Positions 17,277 to 26,542 of a stretch of 64,000 nt of DNA are shown here, piece by piece. Below the pieces are notes generated by a model that saw only the letters and a list, made by a program, of their open reading frames with translations, did no database searches and had not been told where the DNA came from. Made by a program: the position numbers and the translations under genes. Every line of letters starts with the position of its first letter. The stretch's first letter is position 1. This DNA is from Erwinia rhapontici. GTDB taxonomy: Bacteria > Pseudomonadota > Gammaproteobacteria > Enterobacterales > Enterobacteriaceae. The DNA lies in the NCBI RefSeq assembly GCF_012271765.1, contig NZ_VRKO01000007.1, positions 1 to 64,000 on the forward strand, written 5' to 3'.

Positions 17277-18946
17277 GCATGCAGTTAATTCAGCACCAGC
17301 TGATTTGGGATCGGCTGATTTCAGTAGTCGAGGAGCAGGCACAGACGCTGATCCGCACGGCCTTCGGCACCGCCACGCGCGAAGCGGGTGACCTCTCCGC
17401 CGGGGTGTTTTTGCCTGACGGGCGCATGATTGCCCAGGCGGTGACCGGCACGCCGGGCCATATCAATTCGATGGCGGAGTCGGTGAAACATTTTCTGCGG
17501 GCGTTCCCGGCAGAGGGAATGCAGCCGGGTGATGTCTATCTCACCAACGATCCGTGGAAGGGCACCGGCCATCTTTACGATATGACGATGGTGACCCCGG
17601 TGTTTCGTGAACAACGGTTGATCGCGCTGTTTGCCGCCACCCTGCACGTGGTGGATATCGGTGGTCTCGGGCCGGGACCGGATGGACATCAGATCTACCA
17701 TGAAGGGTTGTTCCTGCCGTTGCTGAAGTTTATTCACCGGGGTGAACTGGACCACAACGTGCTGGCGATTGTGAAAGCCAACGTGCGCGAACCGGAGCAG
17801 GTTGAAGGCGATCTGCTGGCGCTGGTGGCCTGTAATGACGTAGGCGCACGCCGCCTGCTGACGATGATGGCGGAGTTTGGTCTGGAAGACTTGCAGGCCA
17901 GCGGCGAGCATATTCTGCAACATTCGCGTGAGGCAATGCTGGCCGCGTTACAACAGTGGCCAGCCGGGGGCTGGCGTTACGGGATGTGGGTGGATGGCTT
18001 TGACCAGCCGATTTTCCTACAGGCTGAACTGACCCTGAACGCGCAGGGCATTACCGTCGATTTCGCCGGGACTTCGGGCTTTGTGGCGAAGGGGATCAAC
18101 GTGGTGAAGGCGTATACCGATGCTTACACCTCGTTTGGTATCCGCTGCCTGATTGGTTCGGATGTGCCGAACAATGCCGGTTCACTGGGGGTGATTGCCA
18201 TTCAGGCACCGGAGGGATCAATTGTTAACGCGCCGTATCCGGCGGCGGTGACCTCGCGCCATATTATCGGGCAGATGCTGCCGGATGTGGTGTTTGGCTG
18301 CCTGCGCCAGGCGGTACCCGATGCGGTGCCTGCGGAAGGGGCCTCCTGCTTGTGGAATATCCAGCTGTCCGGCGGCCACGTGCTACCGGGCTATAACGCC
18401 GCTGATTTCCTGCAACAGCGCCGCTTCTCCATTACCAGTTTCTCCACCGGAGGAACCGGGGCGCGTCCGGGGCTGGACGGCCTTTCCACCACCTCATTCC
18501 CCAGCGGGGTGCGCAATGTCTCTGTCGAAATTCTCGAATCGATCAGCCCGGTGGTGTTCTGGCGTAAAGAGTATCGCCAGGATTCTGGCGGTACCGGACG
18601 CCTGCGCGGCGGCCTGGGACAGGTGATTGAAGTGTCGCACGGCGATGCCGCGCCAATGGAACTGGGGGCAGCATGGGATCGCATTCTGTTCCCGGCGCTG
18701 GGCGCTGACGGTGGCGGCAACGGCGCGCCGGGGCGCGTGACGCTGGCTTCCGGTGCGATATTACAGGGCAAAGGACGGCAGGTGATCCCACCGGGCGAAC
18801 ACCTGGTGGTGGAAACCCCGGGGGGCGGCGGCATCGGCGATCCGACAACGCGTGACCCGCAGGCGGTACAACGCGATCTCACTAACCAGTTGATTAGCGA
18901 GGATGCCGCACAGGCGATCTACGGCTGGTCGGCTGCAGCAGAATAA
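17273..18946 (+). CDS. hyuB: Hydantoinase/oxoprolinase subunit B (HyuB)
   Basis: Partner of HyuA, 557 aa. Family blocks: AREAGDLSAGVFLPDGRMIAQ, HINSMAESVKHFL, DVYLTNDPWKGTGHLYDMTMVTPVF, and the C-terminal glycine-rich TPGGGGIGDP. It overlaps hyuA by 4 bp, so A and B are translationally coupled and expected in one complex. In N-methylhydantoin catabolism the product would be N-carbamoylsarcosine. No separate carbamoyl-amino acid amidohydrolase is seen nearby, so the real substrate could be a different lactam. The family 5 binding protein starts 14 bp downstream. Confidence 0.93.
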   Translation: MSMQLIQHQLIWDRLISVVEEQAQTLIRTAFGTATREAGDLSAGVFLPDGRMIAQAVTGTPGHINSMAESVKHFLRAFPAEGMQPGDVYLTNDPWKGTGHLYDMTMVTPVFREQRLIALFAATLHVVDIGGLGPGPDGHQIYHEGLFLPLLKFIHRGELDHNVLAIVKANVREPEQVEGDLLALVACNDVGARRLLTMMAEFGLEDLQASGEHILQHSREAMLAALQQWPAGGWRYGMWVDGFDQPIFLQAELTLNAQGITVDFAGTSGFVAKGINVVKAYTDAYTSFGIRCLIGSDVPNNAGSLGVIAIQAPEGSIVNAPYPAAVTSRHIIGQMLPDVVFGCLRQAVPDAVPAEGASCLWNIQLSGGHVLPGYNAADFLQQRRFSITSFSTGGTGARPGLDGLSTTSFPSGVRNVSVEILESISPVVFWRKEYRQDSGGTGRLRGGLGQVIEVSHGDAAPMELGAAWDRILFPALGADGGGNGAPGRVTLASGAILQGKGRQVIPPGEHLVVETPGGGGIGDPTTRDPQAVQRDLTNQLISEDAAQAIYGWSAAAE

Positions 18947-18960
18947 AAACAGGAGTGACT

Positions 18961-20556
18961 ATGTCTTCGTTAACCTTCAGCGCCCGTCGTGGTGCGCTGG
19001 CGCTTTCCCTCTGGCTGGCGCTGAGTGCCAGCACGCTGGCGGCCGATGTGCAGCGCGGCGGCACGCTGAATATGATTATCAACTACGAACCGCCTGCGCT
19101 GGTGGCGTTGACCACGGTGGCGACCCCGGCACTGAGCGTCAGCGCCAAAGTGACGGAAGGATTGCTGAGTTACAACGAGCAGCTGGAGCCGCAGCCGCAG
19201 CTGGCGACGTCATGGGAAGTGAGCGCCGACGGCACACGCTATACCTTCCATCTGCGCCCGGAGGTTAAATGGCATGATGGTCAGCCGTTTACTTCGGCGG
19301 ATGTGGCCTGGTCCATTGAGCTGCTGAAAAAGGTTCACCCGCGTGGTTCCAGTACCTTTGCCAACGTCACCCAGGTTGCAACACCGGATGCGCTGACGGC
19401 AGTGATTGTGCTGTCCAAACCGGCCCCTTACCTGCTTAAAGCCTTTGCTGCGGCGGAGTCACCGATCCTGCCGAAACATCTGTATCAGGATAAAGATCCG
19501 CTGACCAACCCCAATAACAGCGCGCCGGTGGGCACCGGGCCTTATATCTTCGAGAAATGGGTGCGCGGCAGTTATGTGCAGTACAAACGTAACCCGAACT
19601 ACTGGGACAGCACCCGGCCCTATGTGGATCGGCTGATCATTCGTTTTGTGCCAGATGCCGCCGCCCGTTCGCTGGCGTTTGAAACCGGCGAAGCCGACCT
19701 GGGCTATCGTTCGCCTGTGGCGCTCAGCGACCTCAAACGCTTAAAAGCGCTGCCGCAGCTCGGTTTCGAAACCCGGGGAAACAGCTACTCGCATAACGTC
19801 TCGTCGTTGCAGTTCAACCTCGATGATGCTCGCTTTAAGGATCTGCGCGTGCGTCAGGCCGTTGCGCATGCCCTTAACCGCGACGTGATCCGCCAGGTGG
19901 CGTACTTCGGCTATGCGAAAACCACCGCATCACCGATTGCACCGGGGATAACTCAGTATTCCGATCCGTCACCTTCGCCTTACGGGTTTGACCTGGCCGC
20001 GGCAAATCGCCTGCTGGACGAGGCTGGCTATCCACGCGGCAGCGATGGCACCCGCTTCAGTGTCACACTGGATTACAACCCGATTGCGGAAGATCTGAAG
20101 AAAACCGCTGAATACACCCGCTCGGCGCTGGCAAAAGTGGGGATCAGCGTGACGTTGCGTGCGCAGGATCTCTCCACCTTCGTACGTCGCATTTATACCG
20201 ACCGTGACTTTGCGTTCACGCTGAACGGCCACAGCAACCTGTTTGACCCGACGGTTGGCGTACAGCGCATTTACTGGTCGAAGAACTTCCGCAAAGGCGT
20301 ACCGTTCTCGAATGCGTCGCACTACCACAACCCGGAGGTCGACCGCCTGCTGGAAGCGGCCCAGACCGAAAATGACCCGGTGAAGCGCGTAGAAGAATTT
20401 AAACAGTTCCAGCAGATCGTGGAGCACGACCTGCCCGACATCAACCTGGTCTCGCCGGAATTTATCACTATCTACAACCGCCGCGTGCATGACCATTCCG
20501 TGACCGCTGACGGCGTGGAGGGCAATCTGTCCTCCGTCTGGGTGGAGCAGAAATGA
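18961..20556 (+). CDS. ABC transporter substrate-binding protein, family 5 (peptide type)
   Basis: Periplasmic receptor of 531 aa with a signal peptide (Arg-rich start, then LALSLWLALSASTLAADV, cleavage near ALA/TLAA). SBP family 5 features: GGTLNMIINYEPPALV, EGLLSYNEQLEPQPQLATSWE, FHLRPEVKWHDGQPFTSADV, GTGPYIFEKWVRGSYVQYKRNPNYWD. ATG at 18961 follows AGGAG by 5 nt; the GTG at 18955 overlaps that site and is less likely. It lies in the hyu operon while its presumed permeases and ATPase are on the divergent transcript at 11390-14948. The ligand is unknown but presumably the hydantoinase substrate. Confidence 0.92.
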   Translation: MSSLTFSARRGALALSLWLALSASTLAADVQRGGTLNMIINYEPPALVALTTVATPALSVSAKVTEGLLSYNEQLEPQPQLATSWEVSADGTRYTFHLRPEVKWHDGQPFTSADVAWSIELLKKVHPRGSSTFANVTQVATPDALTAVIVLSKPAPYLLKAFAAAESPILPKHLYQDKDPLTNPNNSAPVGTGPYIFEKWVRGSYVQYKRNPNYWDSTRPYVDRLIIRFVPDAAARSLAFETGEADLGYRSPVALSDLKRLKALPQLGFETRGNSYSHNVSSLQFNLDDARFKDLRVRQAVAHALNRDVIRQVAYFGYAKTTASPIAPGITQYSDPSPSPYGFDLAAANRLLDEAGYPRGSDGTRFSVTLDYNPIAEDLKKTAEYTRSALAKVGISVTLRAQDLSTFVRRIYTDRDFAFTLNGHSNLFDPTVGVQRIYWSKNFRKGVPFSNASHYHNPEVDRLLEAAQTENDPVKRVEEFKQFQQIVEHDLPDINLVSPEFITIYNRRVHDHSVTADGVEGNLSSVWVEQK

Positions 20557-21719
20557 GCCAGCTTAAGGTTGCCGTCATTGGTCTGGGGGCGCTGGGCAGC
20601 GCCACCCTGCTGGCACTGGCCCGCCAGGGGATTGCCGTCGAAGGATTTGAACAGTACCGGGTGGGGCATGAGTTCGGTGCCTCCGGGGGGAAAACGCGTC
20701 AGTACCGTCTGATTTACGGTGAAGGGCAGCGCTACACCCCGCTGCTGTTGCGCGCCCGTGCGCTGTGGCAGCAGCTGGAGGCGGAGCAGCAGCGCCAGCT
20801 GTTCTGGTCCTCCGGGTTTCTGACGCTGGGTACCGCGGACAGCCCGTGGTTTAACGCGGTTTTGCAGTCCGCGCAGCAACAGCAGTTGCCTTATGAGCTG
20901 CTCAGTCGTGATGAGATCAACCAGCGCTTTCCACGGCTGAATGTGGACCACGATGAAGTCGGGCTGTTCGACCCGGCTGGCGGGGTACTGCTGACGCACG
21001 AGCTGCTTATCGCCTCGGTCAGGCAAGCGGAGGCGCTGGGGGCGAAAGTGCATGAACGCGCCACCATCCGCGATATTGCGGAAAACGACGACGGCGTGAC
21101 GCTGGATATTGACGGCGAGCGCCGTCATTTCGACCGGGTGGTGGTGACCACCGGCGCCTGGGGCAAAGCCCTGTTACCGGACGTGGCGCTCTCCTCGCGG
21201 CGGCTGGGGCTGACCTTCCACTTGCCACAACAGAGCGGGTTCGATACTGCTGCGTTTCCGGCCACCATGCGCGTCAGTGCGGGCCGTCCGATGTGGAACA
21301 CTCAGCCGATGCCCGACGGGCAATCCTTTAAGTTTTTTGTCGGTGATGCCGAATTCGACGAGCAGCATCATCCGGGCAAACGCGCCGTGGATCAGAGCAG
21401 CGCACTGACGCCCGGCATTATTGACCGCATTGACCTGCATCTGACCTCGGCGGTCAACGGCGCTGAACGGGCGATTGTCGGGGGTGCCACCTACCCGGAA
21501 GCTTACACCTTCGATCAGGCTCCGCTGCTGGGTGCACGCCATGCTGGTTCGCGGGTCTATGTAGGGCTGGGGCTTTCCGGCCACGGCTTTAAGCTGGCAC
21601 CGTCGCTGGGCGAACTGCTGGCAACCGCCGTAACCGGGCAGGTCGATCTGTCACAGGAGTGGGGCTGTTTTGATCCGGGGCGCGAGTTCCATGAACCGGA
21701 AGCGGTTTATTCACGTTAA
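20553..21719 (+). CDS. FAD-dependent amine oxidase, sarcosine/N-methyltryptophan oxidase-like
   Basis: Flavoprotein of 388 aa in the DAO / monomeric sarcosine oxidase family, expected to oxidise an N-methyl or secondary amino acid and release H2O2. The Rossmann motif GLGALGSATLLALARQG lies at about 10-26, then GASGGKTRQYRLIYGEG near 45-60 as in SolA-type enzymes, and GLSGHGFKLAPSLGELL at the C-terminus. Monomeric sarcosine oxidases attach FAD covalently to a Cys near residue 310. Here the aligned segment reads GGATYPEAYTFDQAP with no Cys, and the only Cys seen is near residue 371. It overlaps the binding-protein gene by 4 bp. Confidence 0.88.
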   Translation: MSQLKVAVIGLGALGSATLLALARQGIAVEGFEQYRVGHEFGASGGKTRQYRLIYGEGQRYTPLLLRARALWQQLEAEQQRQLFWSSGFLTLGTADSPWFNAVLQSAQQQQLPYELLSRDEINQRFPRLNVDHDEVGLFDPAGGVLLTHELLIASVRQAEALGAKVHERATIRDIAENDDGVTLDIDGERRHFDRVVVTTGAWGKALLPDVALSSRRLGLTFHLPQQSGFDTAAFPATMRVSAGRPMWNTQPMPDGQSFKFFVGDAEFDEQHHPGKRAVDQSSALTPGIIDRIDLHLTSAVNGAERAIVGGATYPEAYTFDQAPLLGARHAGSRVYVGLGLSGHGFKLAPSLGELLATAVTGQVDLSQEWGCFDPGREFHEPEAVYSR

Positions 21720-21746
21720 TTTTTTTCTTTCACCTGGGATACTGCA

Positions 21747-22586
21747 ATGACTTTCACGCTTAATACGTTAACGAAACTGCATGCTGTGCTGTTTGCCGGT
21801 AGCCTGACGCTGGTTTCCTCCGCGATGGCCGCCGACGCCCCGCTGAATACACCGCTGCGCGATAAGGCGCTGCACGGCATTATGCAGAACGATTATGAAC
21901 CGCTGGTTTACCTGGATGAGCAGGGCAACAATACCGGGTATTTCTATGAGATTGTGGCGGCCGCCGCCAAAAAACTGGGGGCGAAGATCGAGGTGAAGAA
22001 CGGCACCTTCGACAGCTTTATTCCTGGCCTGCAAAGCGGGCGTTATGACTTTGCGCTGGGCACCGATGCCACCGTTGAACGCCAGAAAATCGTCGATATT
22101 ATTCCGCTGATCGACGCAGGGTACTCGTTTATCACCAAAACCAGTGGCCCGGTTCGGCTGGATAACAGCCTGACCTCCTTGTGTGGACATTCGGTGGCAG
22201 CGCTGGCGGGGCAGTCAACGCTGGAGGCGCTCAGTGCGCAGGCAGATCAGTGTAAAACCAGCGGCTTAGCCGAACTGAAAATCGCCATTTTCCCGTCGCG
22301 TTCGGCGGCCTGGCTGGCGGTGAAAAGTGGCCAGGCGGAGCTGACACCGGTGTATACCGGGGAGGCGGGCTGGATCACCAAAAAAGATCCGGACTGGCGC
22401 GTGACCGGGCCAACGTTTAATCGCGGGCAGTCCGGTTTTTCCGTCAATAAACAGCAGGGTAATGCTCAGGCCTGGGCCAGTGCGGTGAATGCGTTGATCG
22501 CGGACGGCACTTACCAGCAGATCCTGAAAAAATATGGCGTTGAGTCAGTAGCATTAAAAGAAATTATTGTGAATCCACAGTCCTGA
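21747..22586 (+). CDS. ABC transporter substrate-binding protein, polar amino acid type
   Basis: Periplasmic receptor, 279 aa. The signal peptide ends at about SSAMAADAP. SBP family 3 pattern: NTGYFYEIVAAAAKKLGAK, FDSFIPGLQSGRYDFALGTD, VERQKIVDIIPLIDAGY, and the C-terminal ALIADGTYQQILKKYG. It is followed by a strong terminator and then its likely permease and ATPase (22763-24501). A clear paralogue of the same length is encoded at 26589, sharing GYFY, the TxERQxxVDI block and a TGExGW block. It lies 27 bp after the flavin oxidase gene, so may still belong to the hyu transcript. Confidence 0.9.
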   Translation: MTFTLNTLTKLHAVLFAGSLTLVSSAMAADAPLNTPLRDKALHGIMQNDYEPLVYLDEQGNNTGYFYEIVAAAAKKLGAKIEVKNGTFDSFIPGLQSGRYDFALGTDATVERQKIVDIIPLIDAGYSFITKTSGPVRLDNSLTSLCGHSVAALAGQSTLEALSAQADQCKTSGLAELKIAIFPSRSAAWLAVKSGQAELTPVYTGEAGWITKKDPDWRVTGPTFNRGQSGFSVNKQQGNAQAWASAVNALIADGTYQQILKKYGVESVALKEIIVNPQS

Positions 22587-22595
22587 TATAGCGTT

Positions 22596-22631
22596 AACGG
22601 CGGCACTGTTTTTATTGCCGCCGTTTTATTT
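22596..22631 (+). terminator. Intrinsic terminator after the binding-protein gene
   Basis: The perfect 10-bp stem AACGGCGGCA / TGCCGCCGTT (22596-22605 and 22616-22625) has a 10-nt loop and is followed by TTATTT. It closes the transcript that runs from hyuA to the binding protein and may reduce read-through into the permease gene at 22763. Confidence 0.85.
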
Positions 22632-22762
22632 AATACCGCTAATCATTCCTTTCTGATATCCGAAATATGACAATAAATAGCCGGAAAAGGTGTTTGTGAT
22701 GCTGCGTTGTGCTGTGTAAAAAATTAAGACTGTTATTTACCCTGTCCTGATGCGGAAACAGC

Positions 22763-23725
22763 ATGTCTGATGTCGATCGTTTATTTATTTCACCAGAAAA
22801 ACGCGCCGATCCTGCGCCTCAAAAACAGATTACCTCTGACGCTGATTTACTGATCAGACTGGAACAGGAGCAGGGTATCGCGCAGGCGTTCCCCCTTGGA
22901 CGCTGGCTGTTGGGCGTGCTGACGCTGCTGATTGCAGGCTGGCTGGCGCTACAGGCCGCAGACAATCAGGCGTTTGACTGGCCGCTGGTGCGCCAGTATC
23001 TGTTTCATCCGCAAATCCTTGCCGGGCTGTGGACCACGTTGTGGTTAACGCTGCTGGTGACGTTCCTCAGTATGGTGTTTGGCGTGCTGATCGCAGTGAT
23101 GCGACTGTCAGCCAACCCGGTGATTTCTCTGCTGGCCTGGTGCTACATCTGGCTGTTTCGCGCCACGCCGCTGCTGGTGCAGCTGCTGTTCTGGTTCAAT
23201 ATCGGTTACCTGGTGCCTAAGCTGAATATCGGTTTACCCGGCCTGCCGCCGCTGTGGAGCATTCCGACCAACGATTTGATCAGCGCGCTCGGCGCTTCCA
23301 TCCTCGGGCTGACCCTGCACGGCGTGGCACACTCCGCCGAGTTTATTCGTGGCGGATTGCTGGGGGTGCCGAAAGGGCAGCAGGAAGCAGCCAGAATGCT
23401 CGGTCTGTCATCCGGGCAGATATTTCGAAAAATCGTTTTTCCACAGTCGCTGCGCACCATTATTCCGGCGCTGGGTAATTTCCTGATTGATAATTTGAAA
23501 GGCACCTCGATTATCAGCGTGGTGGCGGTAACGGAACTGCTTTATTCCGCGCAGTTAATTTACAACCGCAATTATAAAATCATTCCGCTGCTAATGGTGG
23601 CAACACTCTGGTATGTCTTTATTACCTCATTACTTTCTCTGGGGCAGTCCTGGACGGAAAAATATTATTCACGGGGCTATCGCCGCGTAGTGAAAAACAG
23701 TTTAACCGGGAGAAAAAAACCATGA
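22763..23725 (+). CDS. ABC transporter permease, polar amino acid type
   Basis: Inner-membrane channel subunit, 320 aa. A charged cytosolic N-terminus of about 45 residues precedes the first span, longer than in GlnP/HisM proteins. The first three spans and the FRATPLLVQLLFWFNIGYLVP segment are typical. The coupling loop KGQQEAARMLGLSSGQIFRKI is intact. It overlaps the ATPase gene by 4 bp. It is closely similar in layout to the permease at 8007 (both carry RLSANPV followed by a W-rich span), suggesting two related importers in this window. Confidence 0.92.
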   Translation: MSDVDRLFISPEKRADPAPQKQITSDADLLIRLEQEQGIAQAFPLGRWLLGVLTLLIAGWLALQAADNQAFDWPLVRQYLFHPQILAGLWTTLWLTLLVTFLSMVFGVLIAVMRLSANPVISLLAWCYIWLFRATPLLVQLLFWFNIGYLVPKLNIGLPGLPPLWSIPTNDLISALGASILGLTLHGVAHSAEFIRGGLLGVPKGQQEAARMLGLSSGQIFRKIVFPQSLRTIIPALGNFLIDNLKGTSIISVVAVTELLYSAQLIYNRNYKIIPLLMVATLWYVFITSLLSLGQSWTEKYYSRGYRRVVKNSLTGRKKP

Positions 23726-24501
23726 CGGCACCTTCGCCTCCTGTCCCTATTTTACGCGCCCGTAATCTGTCGAAAAGCTTTGGTGAAAATCATGTGCTGA
23801 ACGGTATCGATCTGGATATCGCGGCCGGGGAAGTGCTGTGTCTGATCGGCCCGTCCGGTTCAGGGAAAAGCACCTTGTTACGCACGCTGGCGACCCTTGA
23901 TCGTCCCGATGGTGGGGTGATCTTCTTTAATAATGCCCCGCTGGGCGTGATGCTGAAGAAAGGACGGTTATTCCATGCCAGTGAAAAACAGGCGCGTCGC
24001 GAACGTGACCGGATTGGTTTTGTGTTTCAGCAGTTCAACCTTTTTCCGCACCTGACCGCGTTGCAGAACGTAACGCTGGCACCTTCGCTGCTGGGGGCCG
24101 GGCGCGCTGTTCGCCAGCGTGGCCTGGATCTGCTGGAAAAAGTGGGGCTGGCCCATAAAGCCGACGCTTATCCGGGGGAGCTGTCCGGCGGGCAGCAGCA
24201 GCGCGTGGCGATTGCCCGCACTCTGGCGCGTGAGCCTCAGCTGATCCTGTTTGATGAACCCACCAGTGCGCTAGATCCCGAGCTGGTGGGCGAAGTGCTG
24301 GCGACCATTGCCGAGTTGGCCGCGACGGGGATCACCATGGCGATTGCCACCCACGAAATGGGGTTTGCCCGCCGCGTGGCCGACCATGTGGCGTTTCTCG
24401 ACCACGGACGCATTGTGGAATATGGCCCGCCTGCGCAGGTGCTGGATAACCCGCAGGAAGCGCGCACGCGCGAGTTTCTCCATCAAATCCATGCCCACTG
24501 A
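23722..24501 (+). CDS. ABC transporter ATP-binding protein, polar amino acid type
   Basis: ATPase subunit, 259 aa. Walker A GPSGSGKST (about 43-51), Q-loop FQQFNLFPH, signature LSGGQQQR, Walker B LILFDEPTSALD and switch His in ATHEMGFA are all intact. Coupled to the permease at 22763 by a 4-bp overlap. The reductase-like gene follows after 35 bp in the same direction, so the three are probably one transcript. Confidence 0.95.
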   Translation: MTAPSPPVPILRARNLSKSFGENHVLNGIDLDIAAGEVLCLIGPSGSGKSTLLRTLATLDRPDGGVIFFNNAPLGVMLKKGRLFHASEKQARRERDRIGFVFQQFNLFPHLTALQNVTLAPSLLGAGRAVRQRGLDLLEKVGLAHKADAYPGELSGGQQQRVAIARTLAREPQLILFDEPTSALDPELVGEVLATIAELAATGITMAIATHEMGFARRVADHVAFLDHGRIVEYGPPAQVLDNPQEARTREFLHQIHAH

Positions 24502-24536
24502 TGGCGCTTCATGCTGACAATGACCCCGGAGTGACG

Positions 24537-26534
24537 ATGACAGATGTTTTGACCGCTGAGGCGGACACCCTATTTTCCCCGCTGAAGGTCGGCAGGCGTA
24601 CCCTACGTAACCGGATTATTAACTCCGGGCACGGCACCAGCCTTGGACCGGGCACACACAACGAAGACCTGCTGGCCTATGAAGCCCGGCGTGCTGAGGG
24701 CGGGGCGGCGGTGGTGATCACCCAGGCCAATGCCGTCAGCCCCGGCGCCGGGGATTTTTATGCCCTTTATGAGGCAGAAAGCGGCAAGTATGACGAACTG
24801 GCGCGGCGCATTCAGGCGCAGGGTGCATTGTCATTTGTGCAGCTGAACCATCCGGGGAAGCAGGCTTTTCTCGGGCCGAACCGGGGTGATGAGATCCTCT
24901 GGTCTGCCTCTGCGGTGCCACACCGCGAATATGGTAAGCAGGTACGCGTGCCGACGCCGCTCTCCGACAGCGAGATACTGCAAATTATTGAGGATTTTGC
25001 CAGAGCGGCTGAGGCGGTGGCGCAGACCGCCGTTGACGGCATCGAGCTGCATTTTGGTCATGGCAACCTGGTACAGCAGTTTATGTCCCCGGAAACCAAT
25101 CACCGTGAAGATCGCTGGGGCGGCAGCGCAGAGAACCGCAACCGTCTGGCCTGGTCCATTCTGGTGGCGGTGCGTCAGCGGGTTGGCGATCGGCTGGTGG
25201 TGGGGGCGCGGGTCAATCTTGAGCTCTCGCCGCAGGAAGAGACGCAGACAGAGCTGACCGAACAGGTTCAGGCTCTGATGGACAGCGGCCTGCTGGACTA
25301 CGTTTCGGTCAGCGGCGGCAACTTTTCCAGCGGCTGGGGTGTATCGACAAACTTACCGGATGCCAGTTTCCCGCCTGCATTATGGCGTGAAGCCGCACGT
25401 AAGCTCAGCCAGCATCCGCGCCAGATCCCGATTTTTCTCGCCGGACGCGTGCTGACGGCCGGATTGGCAGAGCAGCTGATCCGCGACGGTTACTGCGATG
25501 CGGTGACGATGGCGCGTGAGCTGGTGGCCGACCCCGACCTGCCGCTGAAAGCACAGCGCGGTGAGGCTGATAGCGTGCGGCCCTGCGTCGGTATTCAGTC
25601 CGGCTGCTGGCAGCGCGTTGCCGATGGAAAACCCATTCATTGTGCCTTTAACCCGGTAGCCGGGCGCGAAGTGGATGAACGTGATAACGCTGCCGTGATG
25701 GTCGACACCGCGTTAAACGTCAGCGTGATTGGCGCCGGGCCCGCCGGACTGGAAGCCGCGCGCCACGCCGCTCTGCTGGGGCATCGGGTGACGCTGTATG
25801 ACCGCCAGTCACAGCCAGGTGGCCTGCTGGCACTGATTGAGAAGGTGCCGCATCGCCAGGACCTGCGCAACATCATCGGTTGGTTCGAACGTGAACTGGC
25901 GGTATCGGGCGTTGAGTTGCGCCTCGGGGCCGACGTGAATGCGACAAGCTTGCTGGCGAGCGCACCGGACCAGGTGATTGTCGCCTGCGGTGCACAGGAA
26001 GTCTCTGATGCTGGCTGGCTGGACGCGTTTAACGGTCAGATCCTGACGGTCAGCCAGGCACTGACGCAGCCGCTGGACGGCTTACAGCCGGTGCTGGTGT
26101 ATGACGAATGGGGCGGCCGCGCGGCGTTGAGTGTGGCTGAGTATCTGGCGGCGCAGGGGCATCAGATTGAGTTTGTCACGCCGCTGACCTATCCCGGCGA
26201 AGGGCTGAATGGCACGGTACGCTTACCGGCCGTGGCGCGTCTCGCCCGTCTTGGCTGCCGTTTCAGCGTGAATCAGTCTCTGCATCTGCGGCAGGGGGCG
26301 CTGATCCGGGTTGATTCACTTTCCGGTGAACAGCAGCCGTTATCGGAACGTTTCACGGCACTGGTGACTTCACGCGTCCCGACGGTGAACTTCCCGCTAT
26401 TTACCGCCTTACAGCAGGCCGGGATCGCCGTGCAGATTATCGGTGATGCCCGTGCGCCACGCGGTATTACCGAAGCCACCCGCGAAGGCTATCTGGCCGC
26501 CCGTACGTTCGGCCGGGTACGGCGTTCTGACTAA
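24537..26534 (+). CDS. Old-yellow-enzyme / Fe-S flavoprotein reductase (dienoyl-CoA reductase or dimethylamine dehydrogenase class)
   Basis: Two-part oxidoreductase of 665 aa. The N-terminal FMN TIM barrel (about 1-345) has LFSPLKVGRRTLRNRI and HFGHGNLVQQFMSPETNHREDRWGG. The C-terminal half has a Rossmann motif SVIGAGPAGLEAARHAALLGH (about 396-415). Relatives reduce 2,4-dienoyl-CoA or demethylate N-methylated amines. The 4Fe-4S motif normally reads C-x2-C-x3-C-x11-C; here it is Cys350, Ile353, Cys357, Cys369, so one ligand is replaced. ATG at 24537 has GGAG 5 nt upstream; a longer frame from 24501 is less likely. Confidence 0.85.
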   Translation: MTDVLTAEADTLFSPLKVGRRTLRNRIINSGHGTSLGPGTHNEDLLAYEARRAEGGAAVVITQANAVSPGAGDFYALYEAESGKYDELARRIQAQGALSFVQLNHPGKQAFLGPNRGDEILWSASAVPHREYGKQVRVPTPLSDSEILQIIEDFARAAEAVAQTAVDGIELHFGHGNLVQQFMSPETNHREDRWGGSAENRNRLAWSILVAVRQRVGDRLVVGARVNLELSPQEETQTELTEQVQALMDSGLLDYVSVSGGNFSSGWGVSTNLPDASFPPALWREAARKLSQHPRQIPIFLAGRVLTAGLAEQLIRDGYCDAVTMARELVADPDLPLKAQRGEADSVRPCVGIQSGCWQRVADGKPIHCAFNPVAGREVDERDNAAVMVDTALNVSVIGAGPAGLEAARHAALLGHRVTLYDRQSQPGGLLALIEKVPHRQDLRNIIGWFERELAVSGVELRLGADVNATSLLASAPDQVIVACGAQEVSDAGWLDAFNGQILTVSQALTQPLDGLQPVLVYDEWGGRAALSVAEYLAAQGHQIEFVTPLTYPGEGLNGTVRLPAVARLARLGCRFSVNQSLHLRQGALIRVDSLSGEQQPLSERFTALVTSRVPTVNFPLFTALQQAGIAVQIIGDARAPRGITEATREGYLAARTFGRVRRSD

Positions 26535-26542
26535 TTTCAACG

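Noticed and set aside
20472-21128. Antisense open frame opposite the flavin oxidase
   Set aside because: Crosses the boundary of two real genes on the other strand and has no protein-like features.
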